Origin: Nonomuraea polychroma
GTDB taxonomy: Bacteria; Actinomycetota; Actinomycetes; Streptosporangiales; Streptosporangiaceae
Length of the DNA stretch: 64,000 nucleotides
Assembly (NCBI RefSeq): GCF_004011505.1
Contig: NZ_SAUN01000001.1
Location: 5,545,501 to 5,609,500 of the forward strand
Direction of reading: 5' to 3'
Position numbers and translations under genes: made by a program. Shown here piece after piece: positions 15,553-23,617 of this stretch. Position 1 is the first letter of the stretch; each line of letters starts with the position of its first letter. The notes beneath the pieces were generated by a model. That model did no database searches. It was not told the DNA's origin and saw only the letters and a list, made by a program, of their open reading frames with translations.

Positions 15553-16064
15553 GCTCGCCAGCCTGCGAGGACCTTGGCGGCGACCTCGGCGATGGAGGCG
15601 TGGGCGCCGTCCACGTCGAAGTCCGCCACCCGGGCCTTGTCAAGGATCTCCGCCAACTCCCCGGCCCTTTCGCGGTGCCAGTCAAGTCCGGATGCGTCGT
15701 CCGTGTGCCGTCCTGCCAGCCTCCGGTGCACTTCGGGGAGCGCGACGTTGATCCGGCAGACCGTCATCGGGACACCGACCGCCTCCTCGTGGCGGCGCCG
15801 CTCCTCGCGGTCCTCGATCACTCCGGCGAGCACCAGGCGTTCGGCGCCCGCGTCCAGGAAGTTGGCCGCGACGGCGCGCAGGTTGCGCAGGGTCAGGGCG
15901 CCGTGGAACGGGTCGTCCGGTGGCGCGGGCCAGGCGCGGCGTAGCCAGTCGAGGTCGATGACCGCGTTGGGCACGCCCGCGCCGGCCAGCAGGTCGCCCA
16001 CGGCATCGGCGACGGACGTCTTGCCCACGCCGACGGTGCCGGTGATCAGAAGAGCCGTCGCCAC
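15549..16064 (-). CDS. Small P-loop kinase/ATPase (adenylylsulfate kinase/Zeta-like fold)
   Basis: 171 residues. The Walker A is GTVGVGKTS near the N-terminus, followed by AVIDLDWLRRAWPAPPDDPF, a shape typical of small-molecule kinases, and EDREERRRHEEAVGVPMTVC then RINVALPEVHRRLAGRHTDD (an LID-like Arg helix). The GTG at 16062-16064 is chosen because a leaderless -10 (TAAGAT) lies 7 nt upstream and because the longer frame would run through a minisatellite. The substrate is unknown. Confidence 0.75.
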   Translation of the reverse strand: MATALLITGTVGVGKTSVADAVGDLLAGAGVPNAVIDLDWLRRAWPAPPDDPFHGALTLRNLRAVAANFLDAGAERLVLAGVIEDREERRRHEEAVGVPMTVCRINVALPEVHRRLAGRHTDDASGLDWHRERAGELAEILDKARVADFDVDGAHASIAEVAAKVLAGWRA

Positions 16065-16071
16065 GCACGCG

Positions 16072-16077
16072 ATCTTA
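16072..16077 (-). promoter_or_regulatory. Leaderless -10 element of the P-loop gene
   Basis: Minus-strand TAAGAT ends 7 nt before the GTG start (16064). Confidence 0.45.
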
Positions 16078-16109
16078 CCGGCCGACGTGGCGAGTCGCTC
16101 GACGCGATC

Positions 16110-16260
16110 GGCCTGGCCGCCCGAGAGGGGGCCCGGGGTGGCGATCCCCTCGGCCTGGCCGCCCGAGAGCAGCGCGGTCTGGCGATTCCCTCGGCCTGGC
16201 CGCCCGAGAGCAGCGCGGTCTGGCGATTCTCCCGGCCTGGCCACTGCGAGGGAGCCAGGT
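16110..16260. repeat. 41-bp minisatellite, about 3.5 copies
   Basis: Units begin with ggcctggccgcccgagag at 16110, 16152, 16193 and 16234 (periods 42, 41, 41 bp). Copies 2 and 3 are nearly identical, copy 1 is diverged in its second half, and copy 4 is truncated. It fills the space between two divergent genes and would be translated only if the P-loop gene started far upstream. Confidence 0.8.
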
Positions 16261-16325
16261 GTGGCGCGGACGGGGATTGTCGGTCGGGCACCCTACGATG
16301 AGCCTCCTCACGGAGGGATGATCCT

Positions 16326-16781
16326 ATGGTGGACTCGCTGGTGGTGCCCCTGTTCGTCACGACGGACCTGCCGCCCGAGGCGGACCTGGCCGAGTTCGGG
16401 GCGTTGCTCGCCGGGACGGCACGCGTGCTCGGCCACGAGGGCGCCGGCTACGAGGCGTTCCTCGCCGGCAAGGTGTTCTGGCTGGACCGGCCCGTGCTGC
16501 CCGAGCAGCGCCCGGCGGCCGAGACCGAGCTGCGTTTCGCGGGCATGCTGGGCTACCTCGCCGCCTCCGGCTCCGGCCACACGACCAGGGACGTGGTCGG
16601 CGACGTGCGGCAGGCGATCAGCGCGGCCGTGGCGGGCCGTTACGGCGACGTCGGCGTGGCGCCGGCCGTGTTCGCGATCCGCGATCAGGACGTCCGCGAG
16701 CGCACCCCCGAGTCCGCCCTCTACGTCGACACGCCGGACGGCGCGGCCGGACTCGTGAGCGCGGCCAAGTCGTTCCTCTAG
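16326..16781 (+). CDS. Hypothetical protein, 151 aa
   Basis: I do not recognise the family. The protein is soluble and alpha/beta-like, with no signal peptide or membrane segment. Notable stretches are VPLFVTTDLPPEADLAEFGA, LGHEGAGYEAFLAGKVFWLD and SGHTTRDVVGDVRQAISAAV. The ATG has a strong GGAGGG ribosome site at 8 nt spacing, and codon use is normal for the region, so it is probably a real gene. It precedes a small membrane protein by 102 bp in the same direction. Confidence 0.7.
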   Translation: MVDSLVVPLFVTTDLPPEADLAEFGALLAGTARVLGHEGAGYEAFLAGKVFWLDRPVLPEQRPAAETELRFAGMLGYLAASGSGHTTRDVVGDVRQAISAAVAGRYGDVGVAPAVFAIRDQDVRERTPESALYVDTPDGAAGLVSAAKSFL

Positions 16782-16883
16782 TCAGACGGTCTCGCCGCAT
16801 GCCATGGTGAACGAAGATCCTTCCGGTCGAGACCGCACGCAGCGCGGCCGCCGGCGGCGGTCCGGACGACGAGGAGGTTCCCC

Positions 16884-17138
16884 ATGGCGGTGCTCGGCGC
16901 GATCTGCTTCGGACTGGTGATCGGGTGGATCACGTACCGGACGCTGCGCCGCAGGGAGGGCTCCGTGGGACTGACCGATCTCGCCACGGTGCTGGCCGCG
17001 GTGGGCGGTGCGGCGGTGACGGCGTTGTTCGATGTGCCTGAGGTGTTCGGGGCGTACGCGGTGGGGCTCGCGGTCGGCTTCTTCGGCTACCTCGTCGCGG
17101 CCACCCTGATGCCCGACTCGAAGTGGATGGACCACTAG
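16884..17138 (+). CDS. Small membrane protein, 84 aa
   Basis: Two to three hydrophobic segments: AVLGAICFGLVIGWITYRTL, LATVLAAVGGAAVTALF and FGAYAVGLAVGFFGYLVAAT. The glycine pattern resembles GlsB/YeaQ/YmgE-type small membrane proteins but is not a firm match. GAGGAGG lies 6 nt before the ATG. The stop is 8 bp from the convergent end of the CHAT gene. Confidence 0.7.
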   Translation: MAVLGAICFGLVIGWITYRTLRRREGSVGLTDLATVLAAVGGAAVTALFDVPEVFGAYAVGLAVGFFGYLVAATLMPDSKWMDH

Positions 17139-17146
17139 GACCGGTC

Positions 17147-20100
17147 CTAGCCCGGGAGGCCGACCAGCACGTACGGGGCCCACAGGTCGGGCTCGGCGGA
17201 CCCGTACAACTCGCGCAGTCCCAGCACGGCCTCGCGTAACGCCTGCGCCGGCCCCGTGCCGGTGCGGAGCCTGGTGTGGAAGTCGCGCATCAGCGACCGC
17301 GTGATCTCGCCGGCGACCGGCCAGAGGGTGAGCAGGGCCGACCTGGCTCCGGCATGGAGGAGGGCGTGTCCGAGCGCCGCCATGCCGTCCCCCTCCGAAG
17401 GGCCGCCGGAGTCGCGTTCGCAGCCTGTGACGGCCACGAGCCCCACGCTTGTCCGCGTGCTCATCAACCGCCTGGCGGTGAGAAGGCCGTCGGCGAGCCG
17501 GACACCGGAGGCGAACGGGTCGTGCCGGTCGAGGACCGCCTGGGCGGCGATGTGCACGATGTCCCAGGACCCGGGGAGGAGCGACGAGGTGGCGGCGGGG
17601 CCGGTTCGCGCGTCCTCGCCCAGCAGCGCGGCGATCTCCTCGGCCGCCCGCGTCTCCGTTTCCGTCCCGTAGCCCAGCACGAGCGACCGGCCGGTGCGGT
17701 GCGGGACGCGCCGGGCCAGGCGGGTCAGGACGGCGGCGGACGGGGCATACGTCACGGGGCAACGTTCGAGCAGAGAGGGCCCGCCCGCCGGGGCGAGGGC
17801 GTGCAGCGGTACGCGGTGCAGTTCCCGGTGCGGGAGCAGGTGGACCACGTCCAGGTCGTCGGCGGCCAGGGCGTCGAGTGCGTCGGCCAGCAGCAGGTCG
17901 GCCAGGCGGCGCCACAGGTCCAGGCGATGGCGGCGGGCCGCGAGATCGAGCAGGCCCGGCCGGTCGCCGTCGATGCTCCTGATGAACTCGGCCAGGAGGG
18001 CGCGGCCGGCGGTGGCGGGGAAGGCCCGCGGCTCGGACCAGCCGGTGCGGTGGGCATGCACGGTCACGGTGTCGTCGCCCTCGCCGATGTGGAAGCCCAG
18101 CAGCCCGATACCGCCCGCAGGGGCGGCGCCGCCCACGGTGGCCGTGCCGCCCACGGTGGCCGTGCCGCCGGTCCGGCCATCCTCCGCAGGTCGCACGAGG
18201 GTGTGCAGTTCGAGTTCGCCCGGCGGAGTGCCGCGGCGGATGGCCACGTGGTCGGGGGCAAGGAGCTCCATACGGCGCCACAGTGCCTCCACTCCGGCCC
18301 GCGCGGCGTGGGCGCGGCGGGTGAGAGCCGCGGCCTGCGCGGGGTCGCGGCTCGTGGTAGCCGCCGAGGTGAGCGTGCGCACGTCGTCCAGCGCGCGTTG
18401 TTCGGCCTCCAGCATGCCGGCGGGTACGCCGTCCGGCACGGGCCAGCGGTCGTGGCCCAGCAGGGCGATCAGTCTGCGCGCTTTGGCCTGTTCGGCGAGC
18501 GTCCAGGCCGCCGACCCGCGGCCGAGGCGTACGGCGAGCCTGATCGCCCGGTCGAGGGCCGGCGTGTGACCGAGGGCGCCGGCGCGTTCGGCGTCGGCGA
18601 GGGCTCCCGGCAGGTCGCCGCGCCCCTCCGCCGCGGCGGCCCGGTGGTGGCAGGCGGTCGCCAGCGCCGGCTCGTGGCCCAGGTCCTCCAGCCGTGCGAT
18701 CGCCTGGGAGAGGCGGTGATGGGCGCGGGCATGCTCGCCTGCGGCGACGTCGAGCGCTCCGAGATCGGCCAGGGCGATCGCCTCTCCCGCGCCGAACCCG
18801 ATCCCCTCGGCCACGGCCAGCGCCTCCTCCAGCCACGCTCCCGCCTCCCCTCGCGCCCCGTACCGCCCCGCCGTCTCCTGGTCTGCCGCGGCCTGCGGAT
18901 GCGCCGGTGGCCGGGCGGGGGTCTCGTGGAAAGCCGTCGCCGGGTGGGTCGGCCGCTCTGGGGGCGTCGCCGGTGGGTTGGTGGCCTGGAGGAGAGCCGG
19001 TTGGTGAAGGCGGGCGAGCATGATCAGATCGAGGGCGGCGCCGCGGTCGTCGCCGTTCGTCCGATGGAGGTCCAGGGCTCGTGCGAGGAGCGGCCTGGCC
19101 TGGTCCCGATCGCCGCGCAGGAGGTGCACCAGGCCGAGGTCGGCGTAGTCGTCGCCGAGACCGGGCCGGCCGCCCAGCTCTTCGGCGATCGAGATGGCGT
19201 CCCGGTAGGCCGTGGCCGCCTCGTCCAGCTCGCCCAGCTTGAGGTGGAGCCCGGCACGGCCGGACAGCAGCGGGACACGCAGCGCTCGCCATAGAGGGGC
19301 CGTGGTCAGGGCGAGGCCCTCGTCGTAGGCGCGGGCGGCGTCCGTCCAGCGGGCTTGGTCGGACAGGGCCGACGCGAGGGAGCCGAGCGCGTGGACGAGC
19401 TGGGCGGGCAGCGCTGCGCCCGGGCTGCGGGCCAGCTCGACCGCCTTGGTGAGGTGGCCGATCGCCTCGTCGGGGCGGCCCAACGCGCGGGCGGCGGCAC
19501 CGAGGTTACGCAGGTGCTCGGCCATCCGGTCGTCGCGTAGTTCACAGCCGCGGGCGGCGTGGCCGTAGGCGGCGGTGGGGTCGCCCATGGTGAGGCAGAG
19601 GGCGGACAGCTTGGCCAGGAGATGGGACAGGTCTTCGGCGGGGACGGGGCGGTGTCCGTCCCGGACGCGCCAAGCGTCACCATCGGTCGAGATGCCGGTG
19701 TCGCCGGCGCCGGCCTGGGCGACCAGAGCGTCGGGCTGGGCGGCGAGAGCGCCGGGCTGTTCGGCCCGAGCGCTGGGCTGGGTGGCGAGGGTGAGGGCCT
19801 GTTCGGCTGTGGCGCGGGCCAGGCGTAGGTCGCCCGCGGCCTCTGCCTCTTCCAGGCGGAGGCGGAGCTCCAGTCGTTCCAGGGTTTCCGGCTGCTCGCC
19901 GCCGGCTCGGAGCGCGGTGACGGCCTCGGACAGGGTGGTGCGGCCGTCGGTGAGGTCGCCGAGGGCGAGCTGGATGGCGGCCACCCGTTCGAGGACGGCC
20001 ACGTCCACGCCGCCCGGCGCCGCCATGGCCGCGACGACCTCGAACGGCGCCTCCGCCGCCGGCACGGTCTGGAACGGCGCCTCCGCCGCCGGCACGGTCT

Positions 20101-23100
20101 GGAACGGCGCCTCCCCCGCCGGGACGGTCTCGAACGGCGCCTCCCCCGCTGGGACGGCCGCCTGCGGCGTGGCGAGGCTGGTCAGGCCTGCTTCCAGGGC
20201 TGTCCGGGCGCGGCGGTATTCGCCGCGTTCCTCCAGGACGAAGCCGAGCCTGATGGAGGCGAGGGCGGCCAGCCGGTTCTGCGCCGCGGCGCGGAAGGCT
20301 GTCACCGCCTGTTCCAGCGCCTCCGCCTGGGCCTTCTGATCACCGGTACGGAAGGCGAGAGCCGCCAGCCGGTCCCGTACGACGCCTTCCTTCAACGGGT
20401 CGCCGGCGCCCAGCCCGAGGGCGGCGTGCAGGCGCTCCTCCGCCTCCTGGAGTTCGCCCCGCCGGAGGTCGAGCACGGCGCGGTGCAGGGTGGCGGTGAA
20501 GAGGGCGTCGAGGTCGCCTTCGGCGGCGGCCAGCTCCAGCGCCCGCTCCAGCTCCGGCAGCGCGTCGTCCACCCGATCGAGGCCGGCCAGGCAGGATGCG
20601 CGCATGGTCAGGACGGCCGCCTCCTTGCCGGGCGCCCGCAACCGGGCGAACGTCTCCCCCGCCGCCCCGAACTCCTCCAGCGCCCGCTCGGCGTCGCCCT
20701 CCGTGTACGCGAGCACGCCCAGGTTGTAGCGGACCGAGGCGGAGCCGTCATGGTGGCTGATCGCGTCGTACTCGCGTTCCGCCAGTTCAAAGGCGAACCT
20801 GGCGCCCGCGGCGTCGCCGGTGGCGCGATGCCGTTGCGCGATGCGGTACCACTCGTCGGCAGGCTCCCGCCGCTCACCGTTGCGCCGTACGATCTCCACC
20901 ACACGGGCCTCGCACGCGGCGGCCTGCGGACGGTGGCCGCGTCCGGCCAGCAGGACGGCGTGCGCGTCGAGCGCCCGGCACGCGGACTGCCAGTCACCGG
21001 CGGCCTCCAGCTCGATGGCGCAGGCGGCGATGCGCTCCACCGCGGCGGTGAGGTCGCCCTGGTCGACGGCGGCGCGGGCGGCGGAGATGAGGACGCAGGC
21101 CGCCGGCTTCGGTTCGCGGAGTGTCAGATACAGCTCGCGGGCCCGGGCCGCGCACGCCACGGCCGCCGCCGGGTCTCCCGCGGCCAGGTAGGCGTCGGCC
21201 GCCTGAACCTGGTGATACGCCTCCTCCGCGGCCAGACCGGTGGCCGCGCACAAGGCGGCCGCGCGGAGGTGCTGGTCGACGGCGCGCGCGGGGTCGCCGG
21301 CCCGGAGGAGGACGGCGCCCATGTTGCCGAGCTGCCGGGCCTCGGACCAGGGTTCGCCCAGGGAGCGGTAGACGGCCGCGGAACGTTCGTACGCCTCCAG
21401 GGCCTGGTCCGGCTCGTCCAGCTCGGCGTGGTTGACTCCGAGCCTGGAGAGCGCGTCGGCGGTGCTCGAGCGCCGGCCGGCCTCGTCGAACGCGGCCGCT
21501 GCCCTGGTCAGCACGGCGTTGGCGGCCCGGAGGCGGCCGAGCTCGGTCAGGTGGAGCGCCGCGGTCAGCAGGAACGTCCCGCGATCGCCCGATGCCTCGG
21601 CACGCTCCCCGGCCGGGGCGAATCGGTGCTCGGCGAAGCGCAGGAGCTTGAGCGTCAAGTCCTCGTCCGAGGTCAGGAACGCCAGGTCGGCCGCGGCCTG
21701 CGCGAGGTGCTCGTCCATCACCGGCGGCGGTGGGCCGTCGAGCACGGCGGCCAGCCGGGTCAGCAGGCCGGTGTCGCCGTCCCTGGCCAGTGCCAGGGCC
21801 TCGCCCAGGTCGCGGGCGTCGCCCAGGGCCGAGAAGCGGCCGAGCAGGGCGTGGGACAGCAGCCGCTGGGCGGGAGCCTGGTCGCCGGAGGTCTTCACGG
21901 CCAGTTCGACGGCTTGGCGGGCGGCCAGGACGGCGTCGTTCAGGTCCTCGGCTCGCCGGTCCACGCCGTCATTCAGGTCCTCGGCTCGCCGGTCCACGCC
22001 GTCGTTCAGGTCCTCGGCTCGCCGGTCCACGCCGTCATTCAGGTCCTCGGCTCGCCGGTCCGCCTCGTCGTGCGCTTCCCCGGCGCGCCATTGGAGCACC
22101 TCCGACAGCAGGCCGTAGGCGTCGGCGCGGACCGTCAGGTCTTCGGCGGAGGTGAGGGCTTCGCGCAGTGCGGTGACCGCCTGGCCGGCCGTGGACCGGG
22201 TGAGACGCAGGCTCAGGGCCTGGGCGAGCAGGAGGAGGGCTACCGGTCTGGCGGTGTCGTGCTCGTCGTGGGCGGCCAGGGCCGTGCGGGCGGCGCTGAT
22301 CGGTTCCGCCGGGTCGCTCTGGGTGACCACGGCCCGTTCGAGCAGGGCTTTCGCGAGGGCGGTCAGCAGGCGGGCGCGGTCCGGGTGGCCGGGCGGGGCC
22401 GAGGCGGCCGCTTCGCGCATGGCGTCGACGGCCACGTCCAGGTCGGCCGGCTCCCCGGTCAGGCCGTAGCGGCGCCATCGGCGGCCGGCCAGCAGGCCGA
22501 GGCGCACGACGGGATCGGTCCCGAGCCGGCGCGCCGTCTCGCCGCTCACCCGCGCGAGCGGCTCGGCGCCTGGGCGGCGGGCCGGTTCGTCGGGGGTGAC
22601 GCCCAGGGCCTGCAGCATTTCCCGGCCGGCTTCGAGCGAGCGCTCGTCGCCTGTGACCACGTACCACTCGACGAGTCCCGCCGCATACAGCGCCAGCACC
22701 CCGGGATGCGCCCACTGCTCGTGCCAGAAGTCCAGCGCGCACTGTCCCACCCTGATGAACGCCAGCAGGTCGTCGTCCAGGACCGAGCCCTCCGCCCGCG
22801 CCCGGGTGAGGTCCACGAGCGCCAGCAGCGCCTGGGACCTGTCCTGGGTGCCCGGGGCCGATTCAGCGGCCGTGAGGTACGCCCCGACCAGGTCATCGTC
22901 GTCGGGCGCGGCCACCGCGAGCGCCGCGGCCAGCTCGCCCAGGAAGGCGGCCTCGCCAGGCGCCCCCAAGGCCGCTCTGAGCAGCACGTGCACGGCGTCG
23001 TCGATGAGCTCCCGCGCGCCGGTCTGCCCGTACAAACGCATCAGCCCGCCGCCGAGCAGTGCCAGCGCCCCCGGCGCCCAGGATGGGTCGGACGAGCGCA

Positions 23101-23578
23101 TGGCCTGCTCTAACAGCAGTTGTTCGAGCCGGTCGGCGGCGTCCACGGTGGGATGGGCCATGGCGCGGCGGACCAGGGCGCGGATGAGCAGGCCGACGTG
23201 CGCGTACGCGGCGGGGTCGACGTGCCGGAACACCTCCTCCACCAGCCCGGCCCACGTGCCGGCCGAGTCGCCCGGCGGCGCGCCGGCGCCGCGCAGCTTC
23301 TCCGGCAGCCGCCCGGGGTCGACCACGGCAACGGCGGCGAAGAAGGCGCCGGCCACCGCGGCGTCCTGCGCGGTCCGCTGGTCGAGCCGGTACCGGGCCA
23401 GGTGCAGGATGCCGATCAGGCGCCAGACCGCGGCGTCGGAGCGGTCGCCGGCGCACGCCAGCATCGCCTGCTCAGCCTCGCCCAGCGCCGCGGGATCCCA
23501 GATCAGCCCGGGATCCGCGGCCTGCTCGAACTGCTCGATGCGGGCGGCGAGCGCCGCCGCCGGATCGGTCATGGGCAC
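17147..23578 (-). CDS. Giant TPR-CHAT caspase-like protease
   Basis: 2143 residues (2141 if the ATG at 23572 is used). Most of the protein is helical TPR-like repeats, clearest at about residues 690-1100 and 1290-1700 (for example YERSAAVYRSLGEPWSEARQ, LGNMGAVLLRAGDPARAVDQ, YADLGLVHLLRGDRDQARPL). The last 250 residues are a CHAT domain (caspase/gingipain clan CD) with both catalytic residues: His2009 in DIVHIAAQA and Cys2053 in VAVTGCERDSGG. CHAT-TPR proteins cleave specific partners or act downstream of sensors, as in gRAMP-Csx29, where the TPR arm gates the protease. No signal peptide, so cytoplasmic. It is monocistronic; no substrate gene is obvious. Three in-frame minisatellites are described separately. 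Confidence 0.9.
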   Translation of the reverse strand: MPMTDPAAALAARIEQFEQAADPGLIWDPAALGEAEQAMLACAGDRSDAAVWRLIGILHLARYRLDQRTAQDAAVAGAFFAAVAVVDPGRLPEKLRGAGAPPGDSAGTWAGLVEEVFRHVDPAAYAHVGLLIRALVRRAMAHPTVDAADRLEQLLLEQAMRSSDPSWAPGALALLGGGLMRLYGQTGARELIDDAVHVLLRAALGAPGEAAFLGELAAALAVAAPDDDDLVGAYLTAAESAPGTQDRSQALLALVDLTRARAEGSVLDDDLLAFIRVGQCALDFWHEQWAHPGVLALYAAGLVEWYVVTGDERSLEAGREMLQALGVTPDEPARRPGAEPLARVSGETARRLGTDPVVRLGLLAGRRWRRYGLTGEPADLDVAVDAMREAAASAPPGHPDRARLLTALAKALLERAVVTQSDPAEPISAARTALAAHDEHDTARPVALLLLAQALSLRLTRSTAGQAVTALREALTSAEDLTVRADAYGLLSEVLQWRAGEAHDEADRRAEDLNDGVDRRAEDLNDGVDRRAEDLNDGVDRRAEDLNDAVLAARQAVELAVKTSGDQAPAQRLLSHALLGRFSALGDARDLGEALALARDGDTGLLTRLAAVLDGPPPPVMDEHLAQAAADLAFLTSDEDLTLKLLRFAEHRFAPAGERAEASGDRGTFLLTAALHLTELGRLRAANAVLTRAAAAFDEAGRRSSTADALSRLGVNHAELDEPDQALEAYERSAAVYRSLGEPWSEARQLGNMGAVLLRAGDPARAVDQHLRAAALCAATGLAAEEAYHQVQAADAYLAAGDPAAAVACAARARELYLTLREPKPAACVLISAARAAVDQGDLTAAVERIAACAIELEAAGDWQSACRALDAHAVLLAGRGHRPQAAACEARVVEIVRRNGERREPADEWYRIAQRHRATGDAAGARFAFELAEREYDAISHHDGSASVRYNLGVLAYTEGDAERALEEFGAAGETFARLRAPGKEAAVLTMRASCLAGLDRVDDALPELERALELAAAEGDLDALFTATLHRAVLDLRRGELQEAEERLHAALGLGAGDPLKEGVVRDRLAALAFRTGDQKAQAEALEQAVTAFRAAAQNRLAALASIRLGFVLEERGEYRRARTALEAGLTSLATPQAAVPAGEAPFETVPAGEAPFQTVPAAEAPFQTVPAAEAPFEVVAAMAAPGGVDVAVLERVAAIQLALGDLTDGRTTLSEAVTALRAGGEQPETLERLELRLRLEEAEAAGDLRLARATAEQALTLATQPSARAEQPGALAAQPDALVAQAGAGDTGISTDGDAWRVRDGHRPVPAEDLSHLLAKLSALCLTMGDPTAAYGHAARGCELRDDRMAEHLRNLGAAARALGRPDEAIGHLTKAVELARSPGAALPAQLVHALGSLASALSDQARWTDAARAYDEGLALTTAPLWRALRVPLLSGRAGLHLKLGELDEAATAYRDAISIAEELGGRPGLGDDYADLGLVHLLRGDRDQARPLLARALDLHRTNGDDRGAALDLIMLARLHQPALLQATNPPATPPERPTHPATAFHETPARPPAHPQAAADQETAGRYGARGEAGAWLEEALAVAEGIGFGAGEAIALADLGALDVAAGEHARAHHRLSQAIARLEDLGHEPALATACHHRAAAAEGRGDLPGALADAERAGALGHTPALDRAIRLAVRLGRGSAAWTLAEQAKARRLIALLGHDRWPVPDGVPAGMLEAEQRALDDVRTLTSAATTSRDPAQAAALTRRAHAARAGVEALWRRMELLAPDHVAIRRGTPPGELELHTLVRPAEDGRTGGTATVGGTATVGGAAPAGGIGLLGFHIGEGDDTVTVHAHRTGWSEPRAFPATAGRALLAEFIRSIDGDRPGLLDLAARRHRLDLWRRLADLLLADALDALAADDLDVVHLLPHRELHRVPLHALAPAGGPSLLERCPVTYAPSAAVLTRLARRVPHRTGRSLVLGYGTETETRAAEEIAALLGEDARTGPAATSSLLPGSWDIVHIAAQAVLDRHDPFASGVRLADGLLTARRLMSTRTSVGLVAVTGCERDSGGPSEGDGMAALGHALLHAGARSALLTLWPVAGEITRSLMRDFHTRLRTGTGPAQALREAVLGLRELYGSAEPDLWAPYVLVGLPG
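18124..18172. repeat. 18-bp in-frame repeat in the CHAT gene
   Basis: Two tandem copies of gccgcccacggtggccgt encode TVGGTATVGGA in a linker before the CHAT domain. Confidence 0.6.
20042..20161. repeat. 30-bp in-frame minisatellite in the CHAT gene, 4 copies
   Basis: Units starting gaacggcgcctc at 20042, 20072, 20102 and 20132 encode the decapeptide VPA(G/A)EAPF(E/Q)T four times, at about residues 1139-1179. The units differ at only a few positions, so the expansion is recent. Confidence 0.85.
21939..22070. repeat. 33-bp in-frame minisatellite in the CHAT gene, 4 copies
   Basis: Units starting ttcaggtcctcggctc at 21939, 21972, 22005 and 22038 encode the undecapeptide DRRAEDLNDGV four times, at about residues 503-546. 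The acidic/basic 11-mer has a helical look and may lengthen a linker between TPR blocks. Confidence 0.85.
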
Positions 23579-23617
23579 AGGCTCTCACCGGCGTGCGCGC
23601 CCGTACAGAAGCGCCGC

